Positions 14,832-21,814 of a DNA stretch of 64,000 nt are shown here, piece after piece; within the stretch, counting starts at the first letter, position 1; each line of letters opens with the position of its first letter. A program made the position numbers and the translations under genes. This DNA is from Micromonospora aurantiaca ATCC 27029. GTDB taxonomy: Bacteria > Actinomycetota > Actinomycetes > Mycobacteriales > Micromonosporaceae. Where the stretch lies: contig NC_014391.1 of the NCBI RefSeq assembly GCF_000145235.1, positions 1,364,001 to 1,428,000 on the forward strand. Reading direction: 5' to 3'. The notes beneath the pieces are model-generated. The model did not search any database. It saw only the letters and a program-made list of their open reading frames with translations, and was not told where the DNA came from.

Positions 14832-16373
14832 TCACGCCACGTCCACCCGCACGCCTGCCGAGAAGACGCCGCTGCGCAGCTCCAGCCGTTTCGGCGGCTC
14901 GTCGCCGCGCATGGTGAACACCAGCGGCAGCAGCACCCGCCGCCCGGCGGCCACCGGCTGGGAGAAGACGTCCCGGCCGAGGTTCGCCACCCGGGTCGCG
15001 TCCTCGTCGGCTGCCACCCAGTTGCCGCTGGGCAGGTACGCCCGCTGCAACTGCCCGTGCCAGGTCTGGTCCTCGGTCGTGAGGTTGCGCACCCCGACCG
15101 TGGCCAGGCACGGCCTGCCACCGCCGGGCGCCGGTGGCAGGACGTCGGCGCCGCAGCTCAGCCGGTAGACGGTGAACTCGAACGCGGTCTCGCGCAGCGG
15201 CTGGCCCAGCGCGCCGGTGACGCTGCTGCCCACCCACGCGCCGCTCGTCGGCTGCTTCGTGGTGTCCATCGCGGCCACCCGCTGCGTGGCCGACCAGGCC
15301 GCCGCGCCCACCACACCGGCCAGCACGGCCGCCGCCACGCCGACCACGAGCCAGACCGGCGGCCTTCGGCGGCGGCTCGCGGGCGACGGCACGGCCGTAC
15401 GCGGGTAGACCGTGCCGCGCTCGGCCGGCCCACCGGTCGCGCCTGGGACCGGCCCGCCTTGGCCCGGTCCGCCTTGTACCGGCGTGCCGTGGCCCGGTCC
15501 GCTCTGGCCCGGTCCGGCTCCGCCGGGCACACCGCTTCCGGGGGCGCCGGTGTGCATGGTGCCGCCCGCGGGCGTACCGGTGGGCGTCGCCCCGCCTCCG
15601 GGGGCGCCCGTCCCGCCGCGGGCCATGCTGCCCGGTGCGGCGCTTCCCGCCGCGGTGCGCCGGCGGCGGCGCCACACCGCCCACCACACCACACCGGCGG
15701 TGACCACCAGCAGCGCCGTGAACGCGGCGAGCAGCACCGGCGGCCGTCGCCAGGCCGGGGCGGCGGTGACCTGCGCCGCCGGGGCCGTCGCGGCGCCCAC
15801 CCAGGTCGCTGTGGCGCAGTCGAACGGGCGCGTGCCGTCCGAGCCGTAGACGCAGGTGGGTGCCGTCACCGAGCGGCCCGGACCGGGGACCGACAGCGCG
15901 GTGTGCAGCGTGGTGGTGCTCTTCGCAGGCAGCCGCAGCCGCCAGGTCACCTCACCGGCGCTCATCCCGGCCGGACGGCTGGTCCGCCCACCGCCGGTCA
16001 CCGTGGTGGCCCGCGACCCGTTCGGCAGCTCCTGCCGGACCATGGTGTCGACGGGTGCCGTGCCGGCGTTGCGGACCTCGATCCGGTAACCCGGCGCCGG
16101 GGTGCCCGCCGCGCCCACCGCCACGCTGACCGGGGGCATCGACGGGCGGACCGGTGCCGGGCCGGTGGTCGGCACCGCCGGGGGCACCGCCGGCACGCCG
16201 GTCGGGATCGGGGTGGCCGCGGCACCGGGGATGACAGCCGGTGGTGGGGCCGGATGGGCGGGGGCGGCGGCCGCGCGGGGCGTCGCCGGGGACAGCGCCG
16301 GTACGGCGGCGATGACGCCGAGGCAGTTCACGAACACTGCCAGGGCCCTGTGGTGTCGTCTCGATGCAGGCAT
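14832..16373 (-). CDS. Large exported membrane protein with two extracellular domains and a Gly/Pro cytoplasmic linker
   Basis: A 513-residue protein, family not recognised. In order: signal peptide (~1-37); Pro/Ala-rich stretch; a beta-sandwich-like domain (~78-205) resembling DUF11/CARDB repeats (YRIEVRNAGTAPVDTMV); a membrane helix (~215-237) followed by WRRRRR; about 100 residues of Gly/Pro/Thr-rich low complexity; a second helix (~346-368); and a C-terminal domain (~370-513) with RNLTTEDQTWHGQL, like DUF4352-type extracellular domains. By the positive-inside rule the low-complexity linker is cytoplasmic and both folded domains are outside. It may have arisen by fusion of two membrane proteins. 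No partner gene gives a function. Confidence 0.75.
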   Translation of the reverse strand: MPASRRHHRALAVFVNCLGVIAAVPALSPATPRAAAAPAHPAPPPAVIPGAAATPIPTGVPAVPPAVPTTGPAPVRPSMPPVSVAVGAAGTPAPGYRIEVRNAGTAPVDTMVRQELPNGSRATTVTGGGRTSRPAGMSAGEVTWRLRLPAKSTTTLHTALSVPGPGRSVTAPTCVYGSDGTRPFDCATATWVGAATAPAAQVTAAPAWRRPPVLLAAFTALLVVTAGVVWWAVWRRRRRTAAGSAAPGSMARGGTGAPGGGATPTGTPAGGTMHTGAPGSGVPGGAGPGQSGPGHGTPVQGGPGQGGPVPGATGGPAERGTVYPRTAVPSPASRRRRPPVWLVVGVAAAVLAGVVGAAAWSATQRVAAMDTTKQPTSGAWVGSSVTGALGQPLRETAFEFTVYRLSCGADVLPPAPGGGRPCLATVGVRNLTTEDQTWHGQLQRAYLPSGNWVAADEDATRVANLGRDVFSQPVAAGRRVLLPLVFTMRGDEPPKRLELRSGVFSAGVRVDVA

Positions 16374-16577
16374 ACCAACGAACCTCCGGACCCGAAGCTA
16401 TGGTCCGGGGCCCGCCGGGCGGGTACGAAGCCGCCATTCCCGCCCTGTCCGGCGCGATCGCGCGTACCCTGTCCGGCTCCTGGCGGTCCGGTGCCGCCGC
16501 CGGCCGGCGAGGGTGTGGTGCGCGACCGCCGGGGCGTGCCGCCTGCCGGTGTCCGCCGGGCGGCCCGCGGGCGGGGA

Positions 16578-16583
16578 TAGATT
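16578..16583 (+). promoter_or_regulatory. -10 box for leaderless FAH-family gene
   Basis: TAGATT ends 6 bases before the GTG at 16590. Spacing and absence of a Shine-Dalgarno support a leaderless transcript and fix the start codon. Confidence 0.6.
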
Positions 16584-16589
16584 GGCCGG

Positions 16590-17393
16590 GTGCGTATCGC
16601 TCGTTTCGCTCATGCCAAGGGAATGTCGTTCGGGGTCGTCGAGGGCGAGCCGGAGGCCGGGCCGCAGGGCCTGACCATCGCCGAGATCGAGGGCCACCCG
16701 TTCGGGCAGATCCAGTTCTCCGGCGCCCGCTGGGCGCTCTCCGACGTCCGGCTGCTGTCGCCGATCCTGCCCAGCAAGGTGGTGTGTGTCGGCCGTAACT
16801 ACGCCGAGCACGCCGCCGAGCACGGCAGCGAGGTGCCGAAGGAGCCGCTGCTCTTCCTCAAGCCGTCCACCTCGGTGATCGGCCCGCGCGACGCCATCCG
16901 GCTGCCGATCTTCTCCAAGCAGGTCGAGCACGAGGCGGAACTCGCCGTGGTGATCGGCGCCCCGGGCGCCCGCCGGGCCGACCGGGCCGCCGCCGAGCGG
17001 GCCATCTTCGGCTACACCTGCGCCAACGACGTGACCGCGCGGGACCTCCAGCGCTCCGACGGGCAGTGGACCCGCGCCAAGGGCTTCGACTCGTTCTGCC
17101 CGATCGGGCCGTGGATCACCACCGGGCTCGACGTCAGCGACCTGGAGATCCGGTGTGAGGTGGGCCGCAACCCGGAGGAGATGGAGGTACGCCAGCTCGG
17201 CCGGACCAAGGACATGGTGTTCGACGTACCGGGCCTGGTGTCGTACATCTCGCACGTGATGACGCTGCTGCCCGGCGACGTGGTGCTGACCGGCACGCCG
17301 GCGGGGGTTAGTCCGCTCACCGAGGGGGATACGGTCACCGTGCGGATCCAGGGGATCGGGGAGCTGAGCAACCCGGTGGTCCCCGTCGCCTGA
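16590..17393 (+). CDS. Fumarylacetoacetate hydrolase (FAH) family protein
   Basis: A 267-residue metal-dependent hydrolase/decarboxylase of the FAH superfamily. The N-terminal ~60 residues form the small domain. The catalytic domain starts at PSKVVCVGRNYAEHAAEH (His metal/catalytic region). It includes the acidic metal ligands in KQVEHEAELAVVIG and ends with LPGDVVLTGTPAGVSP. Family members cleave acylpyruvates or decarboxylate oxaloacetate; the substrate here is unknown. A homologous gene lies near leuCD and ndgR in mycobacteria, so its place just before the tRNA-leuCD region is conserved context. GTG 16590 is supported by the -10 box upstream. Confidence 0.9.
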   Translation: MRIARFAHAKGMSFGVVEGEPEAGPQGLTIAEIEGHPFGQIQFSGARWALSDVRLLSPILPSKVVCVGRNYAEHAAEHGSEVPKEPLLFLKPSTSVIGPRDAIRLPIFSKQVEHEAELAVVIGAPGARRADRAAAERAIFGYTCANDVTARDLQRSDGQWTRAKGFDSFCPIGPWITTGLDVSDLEIRCEVGRNPEEMEVRQLGRTKDMVFDVPGLVSYISHVMTLLPGDVVLTGTPAGVSPLTEGDTVTVRIQGIGELSNPVVPVA

Positions 17394-17445
17394 TTCGCTC
17401 CGATGCCTCGTTTCCGCTGGTCAGGTGGGTTTCGAGGGGTTGGAT

Positions 17446-17474
17446 TTGGCCTGTCGGCACCGGGAGGGTAAAGT
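17446..17474 (+). promoter_or_regulatory. Promoter of tRNA-Gln
   Basis: TTGGCC (17446-17451), a 17-base spacer and TAAAGT (17469-17474) precede the tRNA by 26 bases. Composition is locally less GC-rich than the surroundings. Confidence 0.6.
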
Positions 17475-17500
17475 TCATTCCCGGCGCCGCAAGGGGCCAA

Positions 17501-17572
17501 TGGGGTATGGGGTAATTGGCAGCCCGACTGATTCTGGTTCAGTTAGTCTAGGTTCGAGTCCTGGTACCCCAG
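17501..17572 (+). tRNA. tRNA-Gln (CUG anticodon)
   Basis: A 72-base cloverleaf. The acceptor stem TGGGGTA pairs with TACCCCA. The anticodon stem ACTGA/TCAGT encloses TTCTGGT with anticodon CTG at 17533-17535. The T arm is CTAGG-TTCGAGT-CCTGG, and the discriminator base is G. The 3' CCA is not encoded. Confidence 0.95.
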
Positions 17573-17577
17573 CGCAA

Positions 17578-17601
17578 CCGAGGGTTCGCGAGAACCCTCG
17601 G
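17578..17601 (+). terminator. Terminator after tRNA-Gln
   Basis: CCGAGGGTT (17578-17586) pairs with AACCCTCGG (17593-17601) around a six-base loop, six bases past the tRNA. Confidence 0.65.
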
Positions 17602-17648
17602 ACGCTGGATTCCGGCAGCTCACGCTGACGGAGTGCAATGAAGGTTCT

Positions 17649-17721
17649 GGCCCCGTCGTCTAGCGGCCCAGGACGCCGCCCTCTCAAGGCGGTAGCGCCG
17701 GTTCGAATCCGGTCGGGGCTA
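17649..17721 (+). tRNA. tRNA-Glu (CUC anticodon), copy 1
   Basis: A 73-base cloverleaf. The acceptor GGCCCCG pairs with CGGGGCT (first pair G-U). The anticodon stem CCGCC/GGCGG encloses CTCTCAA with anticodon CTC. The T arm is GCCGG-TTCGAAT-CCGGT and the discriminator is A. CCA is not encoded. A weak TTCCGG-N18-TGCAAT promoter (17610-17639) lies just upstream. Confidence 0.95.
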
Positions 17722-17731
17722 CAGCACCGAC

Positions 17732-17757
17732 AGCCCGTCCCGTTTCCGGGGCGGGCT
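17732..17757 (+). terminator. Terminator after tRNA-Glu copy 1
   Basis: An 11-bp stem (17732-17742 with 17747-17757, one G-U pair) with loop TTTC is followed by TTC. Confidence 0.7.
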
Positions 17758-17871
17758 TTCTGCTGTCCGGCCCACGTGCGCAGGGGGTGACCCCCGGCGG
17801 TGGTGCCGGACGGGATGCCGCTAGACTACTGCCACACCGCCCGGCAGGGTGGTGAAGCAGGAAAAGTGCCT

Positions 17872-17944
17872 GGCCCCGTCGTCTAGCGGCCCAGGACGCC
17901 GCCCTCTCAAGGCGGTAGCGCCGGTTCGAATCCGGTCGGGGCTA
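17872..17944 (+). tRNA. tRNA-Glu (CUC anticodon), copy 2
   Basis: Identical over all 73 bases to the copy at 17649. The flanks differ: it has its own upstream TAGACT -10 box at 17822-17827 and its own terminator, so it is an independent transcription unit. Confidence 0.95.
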
Positions 17945-17952
17945 CATCCACG

Positions 17953-17985
17953 AACGGCCCGTCTCGCAACGCGAGGCGGGCCGTT
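17953..17985 (+). terminator. Terminator after tRNA-Glu copy 2
   Basis: A 15-bp stem (17953-17967 with 17971-17985, one G-U pair) with a three-base loop sits 8 bases after the tRNA. Confidence 0.75.
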
Positions 17986-18056
17986 CCGCATCCCCGCGCC
18001 CCCTCCCACCCCTCCCGCCCCCCTCTCCCGGCCCCCCACCCCCCGGGCCCTGCCGG

Positions 18057-18117
18057 GTTGATCATGAAGTTAGCGGCAGTCAGGGAGATCAAAAATGCCG
18101 CCAACTTCATGATCAAC
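18057..18117. repeat. Intergenic 22-bp inverted-repeat element flanked by C-rich and G-rich tracts
   Basis: Arms 18057-18078 and 18096-18117 match at 21 of 22 positions around a 17-base spacer; the outer part is GTTGATCATGAAGTT. About 60 bases on the left are almost pure C/T-rich, and about 50 bases on the right are G-rich. The element is far more AT-rich than the region. It lies between tRNA-Glu and the end of ndgR. The layout resembles the element at 46341, suggesting a dispersed REP-like family. Confidence 0.75.
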
Positions 18118-18167
18118 GCGAGGGGGGCTAGGGGCGAGAGGGTGAGGGGGGTGGGAGGGCGGGGGGG

Positions 18168-18854
18168 TTAGAGGCCGGAGAGGCGCTGGCCGGCTCGGAC
18201 GACGGCCATGGCGTGGCGTTCGCCGGGGCGGCGGCCGAGGCGCTCGATCGGGCCGGAGATGCTGATCGCGGCGATCACCCGCCCGGTGCGGTCCCGGATC
18301 GGCGCCGAGACGCTCGCCACACCCGCCTCCCGCTCGGCGACGCTCTGCGCCCAGCCGCGCCGCCGCACCTCGGCCAGCGTGCGGCCGGTGAACTTGGAGC
18401 GGGGGAGCAGCGGCATGACCGCCTCCGGTGGCTCCCAGGCGAGCAGGATCTGCGCCGCCGAGCCGGCCGTCATCGGCAGCACCGAGCCGACCGGGACGGT
18501 GTCCCGCAGGCCGCTGGCGCGCTCGGCGGCGGCCACACAGATCCGCTCGTCGGCGCGGCGCAGGTAGAGCTGGGCGCTTTCGCCGGTGGCGTCCCGTAGC
18601 GCGGCGAGCAGCGGCTCGGCGGCGGTCAGGAGCACGTCCGGGGCCGCGTTGGCCAGCTCGCCCAGGCGTGGACCCGGGCGCCAGCGCCCCTGGGTGTCCC
18701 GGACGAGCATCCGGTGGATCTCCAGCGCCTGTGCCAGCCGGTGCGCGGTGGCCCGGGGCAGCTTGGTGCGTTCAACGAGTTCGGCCAGGCTGGCGCCGTC
18801 GACACAGGCGGCCAGGATGACCACCGCCTTGTCGAGAACGCCGACACCGCTCAT
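18168..18854 (-). CDS. ndgR: IclR-family regulator NdgR
   Basis: A 228-residue regulator with an N-terminal winged helix-turn-helix (~5-65, SLAELVERTKLPRATAHRLAQAL) and a C-terminal IclR effector domain (~80-228). The SGVGVLDKA start and position divergent to leuCD identify it as NdgR (LtbR in corynebacteria). NdgR controls leucine and other amino acid synthesis in actinobacteria. The frame begins at GTG 18866, but ATG 18854 has GGGA at proper spacing and matches the family N-terminus. Only 49 bases separate it from leuC, so one regulator-bound site can control both. Confidence 0.92.
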   Translation of the reverse strand: MSGVGVLDKAVVILAACVDGASLAELVERTKLPRATAHRLAQALEIHRMLVRDTQGRWRPGPRLGELANAAPDVLLTAAEPLLAALRDATGESAQLYLRRADERICVAAAERASGLRDTVPVGSVLPMTAGSAAQILLAWEPPEAVMPLLPRSKFTGRTLAEVRRRGWAQSVAEREAGVASVSAPIRDRTGRVIAAISISGPIERLGRRPGERHAMAVVRAGQRLSGL

Positions 18855-18903
18855 ACTGTGTCCCACAAGCCGAAATTTACCTCCCAGAATTTAGGATGTC
18901 CAG

Positions 18904-20346
18904 ATGGTGGGAGTCACTCAACCGAGGACCCTGGCCGAGAAGGTCTGGGACGCACACGTGGTCCGCTCCGCCGCCGGCGAGCCGGACCTGCTCTTCATCG
19001 ACCTGCACTTGCTGCACGAGGTGACCAGCCCGCAGGCGTTCGACGGGCTGCGTCTGGCCGGGCGCGGGGTCCGCCGTACCGACCTGACGATCGCGACCGA
19101 GGACCACAACACCCCGACCGGGTACGACGACCCGGCGTTCCGTTCCCGGCGCGGCGACCTGCTCACGATCGCGGACCCCACCTCCCGCACACAGATCGAG
19201 ACGCTGCGCCGCAACTGCGCCGAGTTCGGTGTCCGCCTGCACCCGCTGGGCGACGAGAACCAGGGCATCGTGCACGTCATCGGCCCGCAGCTCGGCCTTA
19301 CCCAGCCCGGCATGACGATCGTGTGCGGCGACTCGCACACTGCCACCCACGGCGCGTTCGGGGCGCTGGCGTTCGGCATCGGCACCAGTGAGGTCGAACA
19401 CGTGCTGGCCACGCAGACGCTGCCGCAGGCCCGCCCGAAGACCATGGCCGTGAACGTCGTCGGCGAGCTGGCGCCCGGCGTCACCGCCAAGGACCTGGTG
19501 CTCGCGCTCATCGCGCAGGTCGGCACCGGCGGCGGGCGCGGTCACATCGTCGAGTACCGGGGCGAGGCGATCCGCGACCTCTCGATGGAGGGCCGGATGA
19601 CGATCGCGAACATGTCCATCGAGTGGGGCGCCAAGGCCGGCATGATCGCGCCGGACGAGACCACGTTCGCGTACCTGAAGGGGCGGCCGAACGCGCCCCA
19701 GGGCGACGACTGGGACGCGGCGCTGGAGTACTGGCGGACGCTGCCCACCGACGAGGGCGCGACCTTCGACACCGAGGTCACGCTCGACGCGAGCCGGATC
19801 ACGCCGTTCGTCACCTGGGGCACCAACCCCGGGCAGGGCGTGCCGCTGGGCGCGACCGTGCCGGACCCGGAGGACTTCGTCACCGAGCCGGAGCGGGTCG
19901 CCGCCCGCCGCGCGCTGGAGTACATGGACCTCACCCCGGGCACCCCGATGCGCGACCTCGCCGTGGACGTGGTGTTCGTCGGCTCCTGCACCAACGGCCG
20001 CCTGGAGGACCTGCGGGCCGCCGCCGAGGTGCTGCGCGGGCATCGGGTCGCCGACGGCGTACGCATGCTCGTGGTCCCCGGCTCCGCCGCGGTCCGCGAG
20101 GCGGCCGAGATCGAAGGGCTGGACAAGGTCTTCACCGACGCCGGCGCCGAGTGGCGCTTCGCCGGCTGCTCCATGTGCCTGGGCATGAACCCGGACACGC
20201 TGAAGCCGGGCGAGCGCTCCGCCTCGACCTCCAACCGCAACTTCGAGGGCCGCCAGGGCCGGGGCGGGCGTACCCACCTGGTGTCCCCGCCGGTCGCCGC
20301 CGCCACCGCCGTGGTCGGCCGGCTGGCCGCCCCCGCCGACCTGTAG
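18904..20346 (+). CDS. leuC: 3-isopropylmalate dehydratase large subunit
   Basis: A 480-residue aconitase-family subunit that isomerises 2- to 3-isopropylmalate in leucine synthesis, with LeuD. The 4Fe-4S ligands are Cys in VGSCTNGR and the two Cys of [10 protein letters not shown]. Substrate blocks [20 protein letters not shown] and [12 protein letters not shown] are intact. AGGA lies 7 bases before ATG 18904. It is co-transcribed with leuD (13-base gap) and divergent from ndgR, its probable regulator. Confidence 0.97.
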   Translation: MVGVTQPRTLAEKVWDAHVVRSAAGEPDLLFIDLHLLHEVTSPQAFDGLRLAGRGVRRTDLTIATEDHNTPTGYDDPAFRSRRGDLLTIADPTSRTQIETLRRNCAEFGVRLHPLGDENQGIVHVIGPQLGLTQPGMTIVCGDSHTATHGAFGALAFGIGTSEVEHVLATQTLPQARPKTMAVNVVGELAPGVTAKDLVLALIAQVGTGGGRGHIVEYRGEAIRDLSMEGRMTIANMSIEWGAKAGMIAPDETTFAYLKGRPNAPQGDDWDAALEYWRTLPTDEGATFDTEVTLDASRITPFVTWGTNPGQGVPLGATVPDPEDFVTEPERVAARRALEYMDLTPGTPMRDLAVDVVFVGSCTNGRLEDLRAAAEVLRGHRVADGVRMLVVPGSAAVREAAEIEGLDKVFTDAGAEWRFAGCSMCLGMNPDTLKPGERSASTSNRNFEGRQGRGGRTHLVSPPVAAATAVVGRLAAPADL

Positions 20347-20359
20347 AAGGGCAGCCGAC

Positions 20360-20947
20360 ATGGACAAGTTCACCACCCACACCGGCACGGCCGTGCCGCT
20401 GCGCCGATCCAACGTGGACACCGACCAGATCATCCCCGCCGTGTACCTCAAGCGGGTGACCCGGACCGGATTCGCCGACGGTCTGTTCAACGCGTGGCGG
20501 GAGGACCCGTCATTCGTCCTCAACGATCCCGCCCATTCGGGTGCGTCGATTCTGATCGCCGGCCCCGAGTTCGGCACCGGATCCTCCCGGGAGCACGCCG
20601 TCTGGGCGCTGCGGGACTGGGGCTTCCGGGCCGTCATCTCGCCTCGCTTCGGCGACATCTTCCGCGGCAACGCGCTCAAGGAAGGTCTCCTTCCGGTCGA
20701 GCTGGAATTGAAAGCCGTGGAAGAACTGTGGGATCTCGTGGAATCCGAGCCGACCACGCCGATCACCGTCGACCTCGCCGCCCGTCAGGTCCACGCCGGT
20801 GACGCCACCTGGGCGTTCCCGCTGGACGACCACAGCCGTTGGCGGCTGATGGAGGGCTTGGACGACATTGGACTCACCCTCCGGCACGAGGCCGAGATCA
20901 GCGCGTACGAGGCCGCCCGGCCGGCGTTCCTGCCCTCGATCGCCTGA
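20360..20947 (+). CDS. leuD: 3-isopropylmalate dehydratase small subunit
   Basis: A 195-residue swivelling-domain partner of LeuC that completes the active site. Conserved blocks are [17 protein letters not shown] and [22 protein letters not shown]. Length is standard. AAGGGCAG precedes the ATG. It is the second gene of the leuCD operon, closed by a strong terminator. Confidence 0.97.
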   Translation: MDKFTTHTGTAVPLRRSNVDTDQIIPAVYLKRVTRTGFADGLFNAWREDPSFVLNDPAHSGASILIAGPEFGTGSSREHAVWALRDWGFRAVISPRFGDIFRGNALKEGLLPVELELKAVEELWDLVESEPTTPITVDLAARQVHAGDATWAFPLDDHSRWRLMEGLDDIGLTLRHEAEISAYEAARPAFLPSIA

Positions 20948-20958
20948 TCTCCAGCGCT

Positions 20959-20993
20959 ATTCGCCCCCACCGGTGCATCCGGTGGGGGCGAAT
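20959..20993 (+). terminator. leuCD operon terminator
   Basis: A perfect 15-bp stem (20959-20973 with 20979-20993) with loop TGCAT lies 11 bases after the leuD stop. Confidence 0.85.
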
Positions 20994-21028
20994 CCGTTGC
21001 GACACAAGGGCTTTTTTCCACCGAATGT

Positions 21029-21057
21029 TTGTGTCCAGGCAGCACAGGGCATACCGT
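21029..21057 (+). promoter_or_regulatory. Promoter of hupS
   Basis: TTGTGT (21029-21034), a 17-base spacer and TACCGT (21052-21057) would start transcription near 21064, leaving a ~43-base leader with a strong GGGAGGA site at 21096. Confidence 0.5.
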
Positions 21058-21106
21058 GCGCGCAGAATGGCTCGCGTCGAGTCAGTTGCACAATCGGGAG
21101 GAAGTC

Positions 21107-21718
21107 GTGAACAAGGCCGAGCTCATCGAGGCGCTCGCCGTTCGCCTGGGGGACCGGAAGACGGCGACGGCCGCGCTCGACGCGGTTCTCGCTGAGGTCC
21201 AGGCGGCGGTCACCAAGGGCGAGAAGGTGGCGATCACCGGTTTCGGAGCGTTCGAGAAGCGCGTCCGGGGAGCCCGAACAGCGCGCAATCCGCGGACCGG
21301 CGAGGCGGTGAAGGTCAAGAAGACCTCCGTCCCGACGTTCCGGGCGGGCGCGGGCTTCAAGGAGATGGTGGCCAGCGGCAAGGTGCCCAAGGACACCGCC
21401 GCCGCGAAGAAGACCACCGGTGCCGCCAAGGCCACCGGAGGCCGGACCACCGCCGCCGCCAAGAAGACCACGGCGGCGAAGGCCACCAAGGCCACCAAGA
21501 CCACCGCGACCAAGAAGGCCGCGCCGGCGAAGAAGGCCGCCGCGACCAAGACCACGGCGGCGAAGAAGACGACCGCGGCGAAGTCCACCGCGGCGAAGAA
21601 GACCACCACCGCCAAGAAGACGACCGCGGCGAAGTCCACCGCGGCGAAGAAGACCACGGCGGCGAAGAAGGCGCCCGCGAAGAAGGCGCCGGCCAAGAAG
21701 GCCGCCACCCGGCGCTGA
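21107..21718 (+). CDS. hupS: HU-family nucleoid protein with Lys/Ala-rich tail (HupS/HupB type)
   Basis: A 203-residue two-part DNA-binding protein. Residues ~1-92 are a standard HU domain, VNKAELIEALAVRLGD through ARNPRTGEAVKVKKT to FRAGAGFKEMV. Residues ~100-203 form a histone H1-like tail of KKTTAAKKA and PAKKA repeats that coats DNA nonspecifically. This layout is typical of actinobacterial HupB/HupS. The GTG start follows GGGAGGA. The tail's repetitive codons create long but spurious ORFs in other frames. Its place directly after leuD matches the mycobacterial leuC-leuD-hupB order. Confidence 0.96.
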   Translation: MNKAELIEALAVRLGDRKTATAALDAVLAEVQAAVTKGEKVAITGFGAFEKRVRGARTARNPRTGEAVKVKKTSVPTFRAGAGFKEMVASGKVPKDTAAAKKTTGAAKATGGRTTAAAKKTTAAKATKATKTTATKKAAPAKKAAATKTTAAKKTTAAKSTAAKKTTTAKKTTAAKSTAAKKTTAAKKAPAKKAPAKKAATRR

Positions 21719-21730
21719 CCGGACGGCCCA

Positions 21731-21768
21731 CGAAAGGGCGCCCACCGTTCGCGGTGGGCGCCCTTTCG
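21731..21768 (+). terminator. hupS terminator with UUCG loop
   Basis: A perfect 17-bp stem (21731-21747 with 21752-21768) closed by a TTCG tetraloop lies 12 bases after the hupS stop. It is one of the strongest hairpins in the window. Confidence 0.85.
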
Positions 21769-21814
21769 CATGGGTACGCGTTGACCGCCCGCCGTCGCGC
21801 CCCGCAGAATCGCC

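Noticed and set aside
21400..21715. Repetitive DNA at the end of hupS considered as a tandem repeat array or CRISPR-like locus
   Set aside because: The repeats encode the Lys/Ala tail of the HU protein in frame and have no regular spacers.
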